This document shows positions 24,860 to 34,700 of a DNA stretch of 64,000 nucleotides, one piece after another. Source of the stretch: JAMLIA01 sp039810005 (GTDB taxonomy: Bacteria; Chloroflexota; Chloroflexia; Thermomicrobiales; CFX8); NCBI GenBank assembly GCA_039810005.1, contig JBDHWD010000004.1:1-64000 (forward strand), written 5' to 3'. The translations under genes were made by a program, and so were the position numbers. The notes under the pieces are model-generated. The model was given only the letters and a program-made list of their open reading frames with translations. It did no database searches and had not been told where the DNA came from. Every line of letters begins with the position of its first letter. Within the stretch, counting starts at the first letter, position 1.

Positions 24860-26478
24860 TGGCGATCCGCGTTCTCCCGCCTCCGCTCGTCCAGCGCATC
24901 GCCGCCGGTGAGGTGATCACGCAGCCGCGTGCGGCGGTCCGCGAACTGATCGACAACGCGCTCGATGCCGGATCCACCCGGGTGGAAGTCGAGATCGCGG
25001 CCGGTGGCTACAACCTGATCGTCGTCCACGACAACGGGCACGGTATTGCCGCCGATGACGGCGACCTCCTCTTCGCTCGCCACGCCACCAGCAAGCTGGC
25101 GAGCGCCGATGGGCTGGACGCGGTGACGACGCTCGGCTTCCGCGGCGAAGCACTCGCCAGCCTGGCGACTATCGGCGAGGTCGAGATCAGCACGCGCCAT
25201 AGCAATGAACAGGTCGGTTTCCGCATCACGAGTGGTGGTGCGCGCTCGCCGATCGCACGGCAGGCTGGGACGACAGTGACCGTCCGGCAGCTGTTCTCGC
25301 GCTACCCGGTACGACGCGAGGCAGCGACGCCAGTGACTGAAGCACGGGCCATCCGGCGCGTGCTCACGCACCTGGCGCTGATCCATCCAGAGATCGGCTG
25401 GGTACTGCGCATCGACGGGCGCGTGGCGCTGCTGACGACCGGCGGCGGGCTGCGGGATGTCATCGCAACGCTGGAGGGCGACCGCTCGCGGCATCTGCTG
25501 GAGGTCGGGCCGCTGGAGGTGGACGGAGCATGTATCCGGGGCCTGGCTGATGGACCGAACCCGGCCAGCGGACGTGGAGACGGCATCGTCCTGTCGGTCA
25601 ACGGGCGACTGTGCGATGTGCCGGAGATTCGGCGCGCAATCGCTCGCGCGTACGCCGATGTGCTGCCGCGCCAGCGGACGCCGCGCGTCATCCTGACGAT
25701 TGAGGTCGATCCGGCGCGGGTCGATGCGAACGTCCATCCAGCGAAGGAGCGCGTTGCCATCCACGATGTCGCGGCGATCACTGGCCCGCTGGTCGACGAG
25801 CTGAGGGCAATGCTCGGGCGGACTGCGCACAGCGTCAGCGGCCAGCGCTCATTGGCGCTCGATCTGGGTCGGCTAACCGGCATGGGTGTTGCCGAGGACC
25901 GCAGTCCCTATCACGCCGATGGTTGGCAGACGCGCGACATCCCGGCAGGCTCGCTCCCGGCGTTGCGAGTGGTTGGGCAGATCGCTGACACGCTGATTGT
26001 CTGTGAGTCGGAGATCGGCACGTTACTGATTGATCAGCACCGTGCCCACGAGCGCGTCATCTACGAACGGCTGCTGGCCGGCGAATCGGTTGAAGCTGAC
26101 GAGCCGGCGCGCATCGCTATTCCGCCGCGCCTGGTGTCGGCGCTCGAAGCGTGCGCAATCGATGCGCAACAGGCTGGCTGGCGCTGGAGTGAGTTCGGGC
26201 TGGATGACGTGCTGGTGACGGCCACGCCGCCGGAAATGGACCCGGGCGACCTGCCGGACGTGCTGGCCCAGCTGGCCACTGAGCCGAAGCATGACATGGC
26301 GGCGGCGACTGCCTGCCACGCTGCGCTGCGAAAGCGGCGGCCTCTGTCGCCGACGACGGCCGTCGCATTGGTCGAGGCGCTAACGCAGACGCAAACACCG
26401 GCGACCTGCCCGCACGGCCAGCCGATCATTCTTAACCTCGACCGTGACTTCCTGGAGCGGCAGTTCGGCTGGCGCTGA
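24859..26478 (+). CDS. mutL: DNA mismatch repair protein MutL (endonuclease type)
   Basis: MutL couples mismatch recognition to strand incision. The GHKL ATPase motifs are clear: RELIDNALDAG, DNGHGI and GFRGEALASL. The C-terminal dimerisation domain carries the nuclease motif in the form DQHRAHERVIYE starting at D392, with ACHAALRKRR and CPHGQP as the other metal-site motifs. MutL should therefore nick DNA itself, as in bacteria without MutH. The first motif has Arg where Ala is usual (DQHA), a small deviation. At 539 residues it is at the short end because the linker between domains is short. It starts in the mutS stop (TGATG). Confidence 0.96.
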   Translation: MAIRVLPPPLVQRIAAGEVITQPRAAVRELIDNALDAGSTRVEVEIAAGGYNLIVVHDNGHGIAADDGDLLFARHATSKLASADGLDAVTTLGFRGEALASLATIGEVEISTRHSNEQVGFRITSGGARSPIARQAGTTVTVRQLFSRYPVRREAATPVTEARAIRRVLTHLALIHPEIGWVLRIDGRVALLTTGGGLRDVIATLEGDRSRHLLEVGPLEVDGACIRGLADGPNPASGRGDGIVLSVNGRLCDVPEIRRAIARAYADVLPRQRTPRVILTIEVDPARVDANVHPAKERVAIHDVAAITGPLVDELRAMLGRTAHSVSGQRSLALDLGRLTGMGVAEDRSPYHADGWQTRDIPAGSLPALRVVGQIADTLIVCESEIGTLLIDQHRAHERVIYERLLAGESVEADEPARIAIPPRLVSALEACAIDAQQAGWRWSEFGLDDVLVTATPPEMDPGDLPDVLAQLATEPKHDMAAATACHAALRKRRPLSPTTAVALVEALTQTQTPATCPHGQPIILNLDRDFLERQFGWR

Positions 26479-26507
26479 CAGGCACTCTTTGCCCGTTTCT
26501 GGCGATA

Positions 26508-26536
26508 TTGACACGGCAAACCGGCGCTGATAGGTT
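26508..26536 (+). promoter_or_regulatory. Promoter candidate for the M24 peptidase gene
   Basis: A consensus TTGACA (26508-26513), 17-base spacer and TAGGTT (26531-26536) stand 58 bases before the ATG at 26594. The -35 is perfect, the -10 weaker. Confidence 0.5.
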
Positions 26537-26593
26537 GACCTCCCACGCACGGCATTTGGCGCGACGCCCGGCAGCGCCGCAGAGGAGGACGGC

Positions 26594-27697
26594 ATGGACT
26601 TGAGTAGCATTTCGCAACGTATCGCAAAAGCGCAGGAGCTGATGGCCGAGCGCGGCCTCGACTTCCTGTTCGTCGCGCCGTCTTCCGACATGATCTATAT
26701 GTTCGACGGGCCATCACATGCGAGCGAGCGGCTGGCGCTCGTCATCATCCCGCAGAGTGGTCGACCGGAGGTCGTTGTCCCGCAGCTGGAGTATTCGCGA
26801 TTCGCCGACAAAGCCTCGATCGCCGGTATCCACACCTGGCCGGAGACGGCCCAGCCGGTCGATCTGGTCGCCGAGCTCCTGAGCGGAATCGAGAAGCCGA
26901 AGGTCGCGATCAGCGACAAGATGTGGAGCGTCTTCCTCGTCCGCATGCTCGAAGCCATCCCCGACGCGACCTACAGCAGCGCGACACCGATCATCCGCGA
27001 ACTGCGGATGGTGAAGGACGAGGACGAGATCGAGAAGCTGCGGATCGCTGCGGCAGCGGCAGATCGCGCCTGGGACGAGTTCGCAACCACGGCCAGCATC
27101 ATTGGCAAGACTGAGCGAGAAGCGGCGACGATGCTTACCGAATTGCGTCGGAAGCATGGGCTGGACATCACCGGCATCGGCATCTGCGCCAGCGGTCCGA
27201 ACGGGGCCAACCCGCATCACTCAACCGGCGACCGCGTGTTGCAGGAGGGCGACGCTGTCGTGTTCGACTTCGGCGGGACGATCGATAACTACCACGCCGA
27301 TGTCACCCGTACCGTCTTCCTCGGCGAGCCGACCGACGAGTATCGCAAGGTCTACGAGATTGTCCTGCAGGCGAACCGCGAGGCGGTTGGCGCATATCGG
27401 CTCGGCAACACCTGTCAGGATGTCGACCGGGTTGCGCGCAAGATCATCACCGACGCGGGCTACGGCGAGTACTTCATCCACCGACTCGGACACGGGCTCG
27501 GTCTTGATGGCCACGAAGAGCCGTATCTCGTTGAGGGCAACGATTTGCCGCTGCGCGTCGGCATGGTCTTCAGCGATGAGCCGGGGATCTACCTGCCGGG
27601 CAAATTCGGTGTGCGCATCGAGGATTCCGTCGTCGTGCGGGAGGATGGCGGCGAGGTTATCAACCACAGCAACCGCGAGCTAACGGTGATGTCGTAG
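26594..27697 (+). CDS. M24-family Xaa-Pro aminopeptidase/dipeptidase
   Basis: This cytosolic metallopeptidase of the creatinase/prolidase fold has 367 residues. The N-terminal creatinase-like domain (1-130) ends in ELRMVKDEDEIEKLR, the usual link to the pita-bread domain. Metal ligands appear in FDFGG (Asp), ADVTRT (Asp), HRLGHGLGLDGHEEPY (His), DEPGIYLPG (Glu) and RIEDSVVV (Glu). It probably removes N-terminal residues before proline or splits X-Pro dipeptides. GAGGAGG precedes ATG 26594. It has its own promoter candidate and is followed by a peptide importer, which suits a role in peptide use. Confidence 0.92.
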   Translation: MDLSSISQRIAKAQELMAERGLDFLFVAPSSDMIYMFDGPSHASERLALVIIPQSGRPEVVVPQLEYSRFADKASIAGIHTWPETAQPVDLVAELLSGIEKPKVAISDKMWSVFLVRMLEAIPDATYSSATPIIRELRMVKDEDEIEKLRIAAAAADRAWDEFATTASIIGKTEREAATMLTELRRKHGLDITGIGICASGPNGANPHHSTGDRVLQEGDAVVFDFGGTIDNYHADVTRTVFLGEPTDEYRKVYEIVLQANREAVGAYRLGNTCQDVDRVARKIITDAGYGEYFIHRLGHGLGLDGHEEPYLVEGNDLPLRVGMVFSDEPGIYLPGKFGVRIEDSVVVREDGGEVINHSNRELTVMS

Positions 27698-27897
27698 GCC
27701 GAGAAGAGCGTTCGTACGGCCAACGTGCAGGAGATCGGCGTATACAGAAACAGCAGCGTACGCCTTGCGAAGTCGTAAGCCGGTTAATCGTGCTTCACGC
27801 ATCTCTTCGCCACACGTACCCCTGCGGAGCTTGACGGAACGATGCCTTTGGGGGGCGCAGAGCCACCCGCAGGCAACAAGCATTGGGGAGACCATCA

Positions 27898-29658
27898 ATG
27901 TCTGATCTGCTCAAAACGTCTCTGTACCAGCGGCTGTCGCGGCGTCTGTTTCTGGGAGGGGTTGCGGCTTCAGCCGTCGGACTGCTCGTCGCCTGCGGCG
28001 GCGATGACGATGAAGAGGCGACTTCGACGCCATCGTCATCCGGCGAGGCGACCTCATCAACCGGTGGTGGCGCAGCGACTGAGCCAGCCGGTTCGCCAGA
28101 GGCGGCCGGTACGACCGAGACGGCCGGATCGCCAGAGGCCGGCGGCACACCGACGCAGGGCGGCAGCATTCTGATCGGCACGCTCGGCGAAGCAAATACG
28201 ATCAACCCAATCGCTGCCAGCCAGTCGGAGGATTATTTCCGGTGCAGCCTGATCTACGAGCAGCTCGTGCGGCTCGATCCTGCGACCTACGAGCCGAAGC
28301 CGAGCCTGGCTGCCTCGTGGGAAGTGAACGACCTGACCTACACGTTCACGCTGCACGACAACATCAAGTTCTCCGATGGCTCAGACCTCACAGCTGACGA
28401 CATCGCCTTCACGTTGCAGGCGATGCTCGATACGGCCAACGCCAGCCCGCGGCAGTCGCGCCTGTTCTCGATCGAGGGCGCGCAGGAGTTCGCTGATGGT
28501 TCGGCCACCGAAGTCTCCGGTATCAAGGTGGTTGATCCAACCACGCTGGAAGTGACACTGGCAGAGCCGGACGCTTCAATCCTGTTCAACTTCTATTACG
28601 TCCGGCCACTGCCGAAGGCACTGCTGGAAGGCAAAGACCTGTCGAAGGCCTCGACCGATCCGTTCTTCCAGAACCCGGTCGGAGCGGGACCGTTCAAGTT
28701 CGTCTCCTGGGCGGTCGGCAGCGACTTTGTCGGCGAGCGCAACGAGCACTACTATCAGGAGGGCAAGCCCTACCTGGACAAGTTCACGCACCGCACGATC
28801 ACCGACTCGCAGGCGCTGGTGAACTCGCTGCTCTCCGGCGATATCGATGGCTCGGTCTATCCGAGCCCGTCTGGTGCTGATCAGCTCAAGGCAAATGAGG
28901 ATCTTGAAGTGCTGGTGCCGCCGTTCGGCTCGCCGGACGGCTGGATCTTCAACTTCCAGAACGAGTATCTGGCCAAGAAGGAAGTCCGCCAGGCAATCGC
29001 CTACGCGCTCAACATGGACCAGTTCTCGCAGGACTCGCTCTATGGCCTTGGGGCACCCGGCACCGGTCCGGTCGCGCCCGGCAACTTCGTGTACGACGAG
29101 TCGCTGGAGCCACATCCGTTCGATATGGATCAGGCGAAGACGCTGTTGGAGCAGGCGGGGCCGCCACCATCCGGTATCCGATTCATGGTCAATCAGGGGA
29201 ACGTTCTACGCGAGGACTTCCTGACCTACACCCAGGCGCAGCTATCCAAGCTGGGCTGGGAGATCGAGCCGGTCGTTATCGAGTACGCGACGGCCGTCGA
29301 CCAGGTCATCAACCGCTCCTACGACGTTGCCGAGAGCCAGATGGTCGGTGCCGGTATCACGATCGATCCGGGCGACCTGGCTTCGTACTATCAGACTGAC
29401 GGCTCGGCCAACTACTCGGGCTACAGCAACCCCGATCTGGACGCGCTCTTCGATCAGGCGCGGCAGGCGACGGACGTCGCCGAGCAGAAGGACCTCTACG
29501 CGCAGATTCAGCAGATTCTGGTTGAAGATATTCCGGCCACGTTCTCGTGGTATCGGCCGTATCTGCACGTCGTGAAGAAGAAGTTCAAGGGCTATGTGGA
29601 CAGCAACCTGTCAAATGGCCTGTTCGCCGAGCTGGAGAACGTCTACATCGAGGAGTAG
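27898..29658 (+). CDS. ABC transporter substrate-binding lipoprotein, Tat-type signal (SBP_bac_5)
   Basis: This peptide-type binding protein of about 586 residues is the first gene of a binding protein-permease-permease operon. The N-terminus has a twin-arginine motif (SRRLFLGG) followed by the lipobox LVAC with C33, so it is probably exported folded by Tat and then lipidated. A Ser/Thr/Gly/Glu-rich linker (about 40-85) precedes the binding domain, which has the SDLTADDIAFT-like and GTGPVAP segments of the family. I chose ATG 27898 with GGGGAG 8 bases upstream. No ATPase subunit is encoded nearby. The ligand is probably an oligopeptide, but sugars or opines also occur in this family. Confidence 0.9.
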   Translation: MSDLLKTSLYQRLSRRLFLGGVAASAVGLLVACGGDDDEEATSTPSSSGEATSSTGGGAATEPAGSPEAAGTTETAGSPEAGGTPTQGGSILIGTLGEANTINPIAASQSEDYFRCSLIYEQLVRLDPATYEPKPSLAASWEVNDLTYTFTLHDNIKFSDGSDLTADDIAFTLQAMLDTANASPRQSRLFSIEGAQEFADGSATEVSGIKVVDPTTLEVTLAEPDASILFNFYYVRPLPKALLEGKDLSKASTDPFFQNPVGAGPFKFVSWAVGSDFVGERNEHYYQEGKPYLDKFTHRTITDSQALVNSLLSGDIDGSVYPSPSGADQLKANEDLEVLVPPFGSPDGWIFNFQNEYLAKKEVRQAIAYALNMDQFSQDSLYGLGAPGTGPVAPGNFVYDESLEPHPFDMDQAKTLLEQAGPPPSGIRFMVNQGNVLREDFLTYTQAQLSKLGWEIEPVVIEYATAVDQVINRSYDVAESQMVGAGITIDPGDLASYYQTDGSANYSGYSNPDLDALFDQARQATDVAEQKDLYAQIQQILVEDIPATFSWYRPYLHVVKKKFKGYVDSNLSNGLFAELENVYIEE

Positions 29659-29775
29659 CCTGGCTAACTCCTGGTGCCGATCGCGGGCGTCGCAGCATTG
29701 CCCGCGATCGGCGACGGCGGGCACGGTGTCCGCCGGGACTTGCTTTTGCAGACGTGCAGAGAGAGGTGATCGCCA

Positions 29776-30741
29776 ATGTCGAGCGGAGTCCTGCGCTACG
29801 CAATCCGCCGCATTTTCGGGGCGATCCCTCTCCTGCTCGGCCTGAGCCTGATCATGTTCGGCCTTGTCCACATCGCGCCGGGGGATCCAATTCAGTCGAT
29901 GATCTCACCGGACAACACTGACCCGGCATTCATCGAGCAAGCGCGCAAGAATTACGGGCTGGACAAGCCGCTGCCGATTCAATACGCGATCTATATCGGC
30001 AAGCTCGTGCGCGGCGACTTCGGGCGCGCCATTACGTTCAATGGCAAGCCGGTCCTGGAGCTGATCAAGGAGCGTGCGGGCGCAACGATCATCCTGCAGA
30101 TCGTCTCGCTGGCCATCGCGCTGCTGATCGCTATACCGCTCGGTGTGCTGTCGGCGACGAAGCAATACAGCCTGCTCGACAACACAACGACCGTTGGCGC
30201 ATTCATCGGATTGGCGTTGCCAAACTTCTGGATCGCACTGCTGCTGCAGTTCTATCTGAGCGTGAAGCTGGGCTGGCTGCCGGCGATCAGTACGGACGTC
30301 AACAACGCCGCGCTGCTGGGCAAGGTCAAGTATTCGGTCATGCCGGTGGCGGTGCTGGCGTTTCCTTCGATCGCCTACTTCGCGCGCTTCATGCGCTCGG
30401 CGATGCTGGAAGTCATCAACCAGGACTACATGACGATGGCGCGCGCCAAGGGGCTGACCGATCGCAAGGTGCTGTATCGCCACGGATTCCGCAACGCGCT
30501 GATCCCGATGATCACCGTCACCGGCTTGCAGGTGTCACGCATTCTGGGCGGCTCGGTCATCATCGAGAAGATCTTCGCCTGGCCGGGGCTGGGATCGCTG
30601 GCCTATGACGCGATCACCCAGCGCGACTATCCGGTGATCCTCGGCGTCACGATTATCGCCGGGGCGTTCGTCATCATGGTCAACCTCATCGTCGACCTGC
30701 TCTATGTCGTCGTCGATCCGCGCGTGTCGCTGACACGGTAG
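29776..30741 (+). CDS. ABC transporter permease, DppB/OppB type
   Basis: This 321-residue permease starts with a membrane helix (IFGAIPLLLGLSLIMFGLVHIAPGDPIQSM) typical of DppB. Its EAA loop is at about 216-240 (DYMTMARAKGLTDRKVLYRHG). The C-terminus ends LLYVVVDPRVSLTR. GAGAGAGGTG lies before ATG 29776. It is separated from the binding-protein gene by 117 bases and is followed 17 bases later by the partner permease. It is about as long as the permease at 2257 but distinct in sequence, so the two importers are not a recent duplication. Confidence 0.92.
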   Translation: MSSGVLRYAIRRIFGAIPLLLGLSLIMFGLVHIAPGDPIQSMISPDNTDPAFIEQARKNYGLDKPLPIQYAIYIGKLVRGDFGRAITFNGKPVLELIKERAGATIILQIVSLAIALLIAIPLGVLSATKQYSLLDNTTTVGAFIGLALPNFWIALLLQFYLSVKLGWLPAISTDVNNAALLGKVKYSVMPVAVLAFPSIAYFARFMRSAMLEVINQDYMTMARAKGLTDRKVLYRHGFRNALIPMITVTGLQVSRILGGSVIIEKIFAWPGLGSLAYDAITQRDYPVILGVTIIAGAFVIMVNLIVDLLYVVVDPRVSLTR

Positions 30742-30758
30742 CCACGGACGGAGCGAAG

Positions 30759-31664
30759 GTGGCAGAGCTGCAATCCACAAGCGACCTGCGGGAACAGGCC
30801 CAGGCTGAGCAGGAAGCTGGCAAGCGACAGCGACCGGTATTGCGTCGGTTCATGCAGAACAAGCTCGCGGTCGCGGGCATGGTTGTCATCGTCTTCATGT
30901 ATGCGGTGGCGATCGCCGCACCGGTCATCCAGCGCTACGACTATCGTGAGATCACGCCGGGCGCGCGGAACCTCCCACCATCGTCCGAGCACTGGCTGGG
31001 GACGGATCGCAACGGACGCGACACCTACTCACGGTTGGTCTATGGCTCGCGTGTGTCGCTGGCCGTCGGCTTCGTCGCCGTCGCGATCGTGATGACGATC
31101 GGCACCTCGTTTGGCGCACTGGCTGGGTACTTCGGTGGCTGGGTCGATGGCACGCTGATGCGATTGACCGATGTGCTGCTGTCGATACCGCAGATCCTGT
31201 TACTAATCGCGGCCGCGGCATTGTTTCGGCCCAGCCTGAAGACAACGGTGATCGTGATCGGCGTGACATCGTGGCCCGGCGCGGCCCGGCTGATCCGCGG
31301 ACAGTTTCTGTCGCTGCGCGATCAGGAATACGTGACGGCAGCGCGGACGATCGGAGCACCGCCATTCCGCATCATCATGCGGCACCTGATGCCGAACGCG
31401 ATGGCGATCATCATCGTCGAGACGACGCTCTGGCTGTCGTACGCGATCCTGCTGGAGGCAAGCCTGTCGTACCTCGGGCTCGGCGTGCAGATTCCGACGC
31501 CGTCGTGGGGCAACATGCTGCAGGACGGCCAGCGCGAGCTGCTTGTCGGCGCGTGGTGGCTGACGTTCTTCCCCGGCCTGGCGATCTTCATGACCGCGCT
31601 GGCCTTCAATCTCGTCGGCGATGGTCTGCGCGACGCATTCGACCCACGCCAGCGCCGCCGGTAA
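30759..31664 (+). CDS. ABC transporter permease, DppC/OppC type
   Basis: This 301-residue second permease has a cytoplasmic N-terminal tail rich in Gln/Arg, a first helix (LAVAGMVVIVFMYAVAIAAP) and SSEHWLGTDRNGRDTYSRL, the usual DppC segment. The EAA loop is at about 189-213 (EYVTAARTIGAPPFRIIMRHL). The C-terminus FDPRQRRR is typical. GTG 30759 has GGAG a few bases upstream. The operon ends here at a strong bidirectional hairpin, so no ATPase genes follow. Confidence 0.92.
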   Translation: MAELQSTSDLREQAQAEQEAGKRQRPVLRRFMQNKLAVAGMVVIVFMYAVAIAAPVIQRYDYREITPGARNLPPSSEHWLGTDRNGRDTYSRLVYGSRVSLAVGFVAVAIVMTIGTSFGALAGYFGGWVDGTLMRLTDVLLSIPQILLLIAAAALFRPSLKTTVIVIGVTSWPGAARLIRGQFLSLRDQEYVTAARTIGAPPFRIIMRHLMPNAMAIIIVETTLWLSYAILLEASLSYLGLGVQIPTPSWGNMLQDGQRELLVGAWWLTFFPGLAIFMTALAFNLVGDGLRDAFDPRQRRR

Positions 31665-31679
31665 AGGCGGCCGGAGAGA

Positions 31680-31724
31680 GAAATCGAGCGGGCCAACCAG
31701 TGAGGTTGGCCCGCTGGCGATTTC
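31680..31724. terminator. Bidirectional terminator hairpin
   Basis: A 12-bp perfect GC stem (31687-31698 with 31704-31715) is extended by GAAATCG/CGATTTC. It lies between the convergent ends of the importer operon (31664) and the beta-propeller gene (31742) and can serve both. Confidence 0.75.
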
Positions 31725-31741
31725 GAGGTTGAGCCGCCGTC

Positions 31742-34700
31742 CTAGCCGATAGCCGGGACGCCAGCGGCCGCAATCTTGTCGTTGAGATCCTTCGTCACCG
31801 CATCGACGACCTTCTGCAACGCAGCGAGGTTCTCGTCGGCCTGAGCCGCCAGGACATCAAATACCTCGTAGGTCTGCTGTGGCGGGTGCGAGTCGCCGTA
31901 GGCGACAGTGCCTTGTAGCGACGCGAGCTTCGAGTTGACCTTCGGCGGGTAGTTAAACGAGTCGGCTGCGCCCTTCGAGCGCGATTCGACCAGCTCACCT
32001 TCGGCCGCCAGCAATTGCTCGCTCGCCTGCTTCAACGTCGGGATGAGGTCGTCCTTGCCGGCGTCGCGCAGGCGGACCGCCCAGGCGTCGATCTGCTCGC
32101 GCAGCTTGCGACTGGCCAGCACCGCCTCATGGACAGCGCCGAGCTTGTCGCGGATCTGCAGCAGCAGGTCGCGCTGCGCGATGAGATCGTCGTCGGTGGC
32201 GCTGACGCGCGGGTCACGCTTGACCTCAAACGGTTGGCGATACGTGTTGCCGCCGACCTCCAGTCGCGCTTCGTACTGACCGGGGGCAACGACCGGGCCA
32301 ATCGTGCTGCCGCCCCAGTAGAGCGAGAGTGCTGCGCCCTCAATCTTGGTTGCGTCCGGGTAGCGCATGTTCCAGACGAAGCGGTGCAGGCCCGGCTCGC
32401 CGCGCAAGCGCATCTCGGCCGGTTGCTTCGACTGATCTTCGGCGAGCGCGAAGCGCTGGATCTGCTCGCCTTCGGCGGTCCAGAAGCTGAGCGAGATATC
32501 CTGAGCCGGCTTCTCACCAGAGAGAGCGTAGTGGACTGTTACGCCGAGGTCCGGATTCTCGCCGGCGTTGAGCAGCTCGAAGCGCGTACCGCCATCCTCG
32601 GCGGCGTGGACGATACCCATGACCTGGCTACCGCCGGTGTTGACGTAAGACTTGTAGCCGACGGTGCCCGAGCGACCCCATGAGTTGACAGGTTTGATCC
32701 GGTACGTGGTTGCGATGGGGAACAGCGTGGCTGGCGCATCGCCATCGGCGGCCCGCCACTCGCGGACCGGCGCGAGATCATCGAGCAGCCAGAAGGAGCG
32801 CCCGTGCGTGCCGATGACGAGGCTGTTGTCGTGCACGATCAGGTCGTGGATCGGGACAACCGGCAGCGCGCGCCGACCATTTCCGCCAGCTCCGCCGGAG
32901 AGCTGCTGCCAACTGTCGCCAGCATCCCACGATACATACAGGCCAGTCTCGGTTCCGGCGTAGAGCAGTCCGGGCACCGCCGGATCCTCACGGACGACGC
33001 GGGTGAAGTCATCATCCGGGATGCCGCTGGTGACCATCTGCCAGGTCGCACCATAATCGGTCGTGCGCAGCAGATAGGGACGGAAATCGTCCAGCTTGTA
33101 ACGGGTGGCGGCGACCCAGGCAGTGGCTGGGTCGTGCGGGGAGGCGTCGATGATACTGATCAGCGCCCAGTCGGGCAGCTCGCTCGGGGTAACGTCGGTC
33201 CAGCTTTCACCGCCGTCGCGAGAGACGTTGATCCGGCCGTCGTCCGAGCCGGCCCACAGGATACCGGGCTGCACGGGGGACTCGGCGAAGGCGAAGATCG
33301 TTCCGTAATACTCGGTACTGACGTTGTCCTTGGTGATCGGCCCGCCGGATGGGCCAAGCGTTTCAGGATCGCCGCGCGTCAGATCGGGGCTGATCGGCGC
33401 GAACTGCTGGCCGCCGTTGGTTGAGCGAAAGACGTGGTTGCCGGTGACATAGAGGACATCGGGGTCGTGCGGCGAGAGGACGATCGGGAAGGTCCACTGG
33501 AAGCGATACTTCATCGCCTCAGCACCGTAGCCGATTGGATCCTCGGGCCAGACAGTGATGTCCACCTCCTGGCGCGCGCCGTGGTCGTAGCGCGTCATCC
33601 GGGTGGCGTAACTGCCGGCAAAGATGATGTCGGGGTCATCGGGGCGCACAGCAATGTAGCCGGACTCGCCGCCGCCGACGGGCCAGGTGTCGTCTTCAGT
33701 GATTGCACCGCGGTCGGAGTAGCTTGGGATCGTGATCGTCGTGTTGTCCTGCTGCGCACCATAGATGCGAAAGGGGAACTGGGTATCAGTGGTGACGTGA
33801 TAGAGCTGAGCAGTCGGCTGATTGTAGATACTCGACCAGGTCACGCCGCCGTCAAATGAGACGCAGGCACCGCCATCGTTAGCCTCGATCATCCGCTTTG
33901 TATTGGCCGGGTCGATCCAGAGATCGTGGTTGTCGCCGTGCGGCGTCGGTATCTGGATAAAGCTGGTGCCGGCGTCGGTTGACTTCCACATGCCGAGGTT
34001 CAGGACGTAGACCGTATCGGGATCGACCGGGTCAGCAAAGATGTGCATGTAGTACCAGGGGCGCTGGCGCAACTCCGGGTTGTCGCTGACGCGAGTCCAG
34101 GTGTCACCGCCGTTGTCGGAGCGGAAGAGACCACCCTCCTTCGCCTCGACGATGGCCCAGACGCGCTGCGGGCGAGCGGGGGAGACAGTGACGCCGATGC
34201 GACCCTTGAGTCCCTGGGGAAGGCCGGGGTTGTCGGTCAGCTCGATCCATGTATCGCCGCCGTCGGTCGTCTTGAAGATGCCGCTGCCTGGTCCTCCCGA
34301 AACGAGTGACCACGGCGAGCGCTGAGCGTCCCACATCGCAGCGTAGAGCGTGCGCGGGTTCGTGGCATCCATCGAGAGGTCGCACGCGCCGGTGCGCTCG
34401 TCACGGTACAGAACCTTTTCCCAGGTCGCGCCGCCGTCGAGCGTGCGGTAGACGCCGCGATCCTCGTGCGGACCGAAGGCGTGACCGAACGCGGCGACGT
34501 AGACGTGATCGGGGTTGTTCGGGTGGACACGAACGCGCGCTATATGGCGGGTCGTCTCCAACCCCAGGTGTCGCCAGGATTCGCCGGCATCGTCAGAACG
34601 GTAGACGCCATCACCGTGGGAGACGTTGCCACGGATGCACGACTCGCCCATGCCGGCGTAGACGACATTTGGAGCGGATTCCGCGACGGCGACCGCGCCA

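Noticed and set aside
24601..25830. Minus-strand open frame opposite mutL
   Set aside because: The MutL reading frame has all ATPase motifs; the antisense frame shows none.
22283..27863. The 14-mer GGGGGGCGCAGAGC occurs before mutS (22283-22296) and before the second importer (27850-27863); a similar GGGGGACGCAGAACC is at 409-423
   Set aside because: In GC-rich DNA of this size several chance 14-base matches are expected, and the surroundings do not align.
27790..27897. Leader of the second importer resembles part of a c-di-GMP riboswitch (GGCGCAGAGCC against GACGCAAAGCC)
   Set aside because: The required 5' half and GNRA loop are missing and the match has changes at key positions. A covariance-model search would decide.
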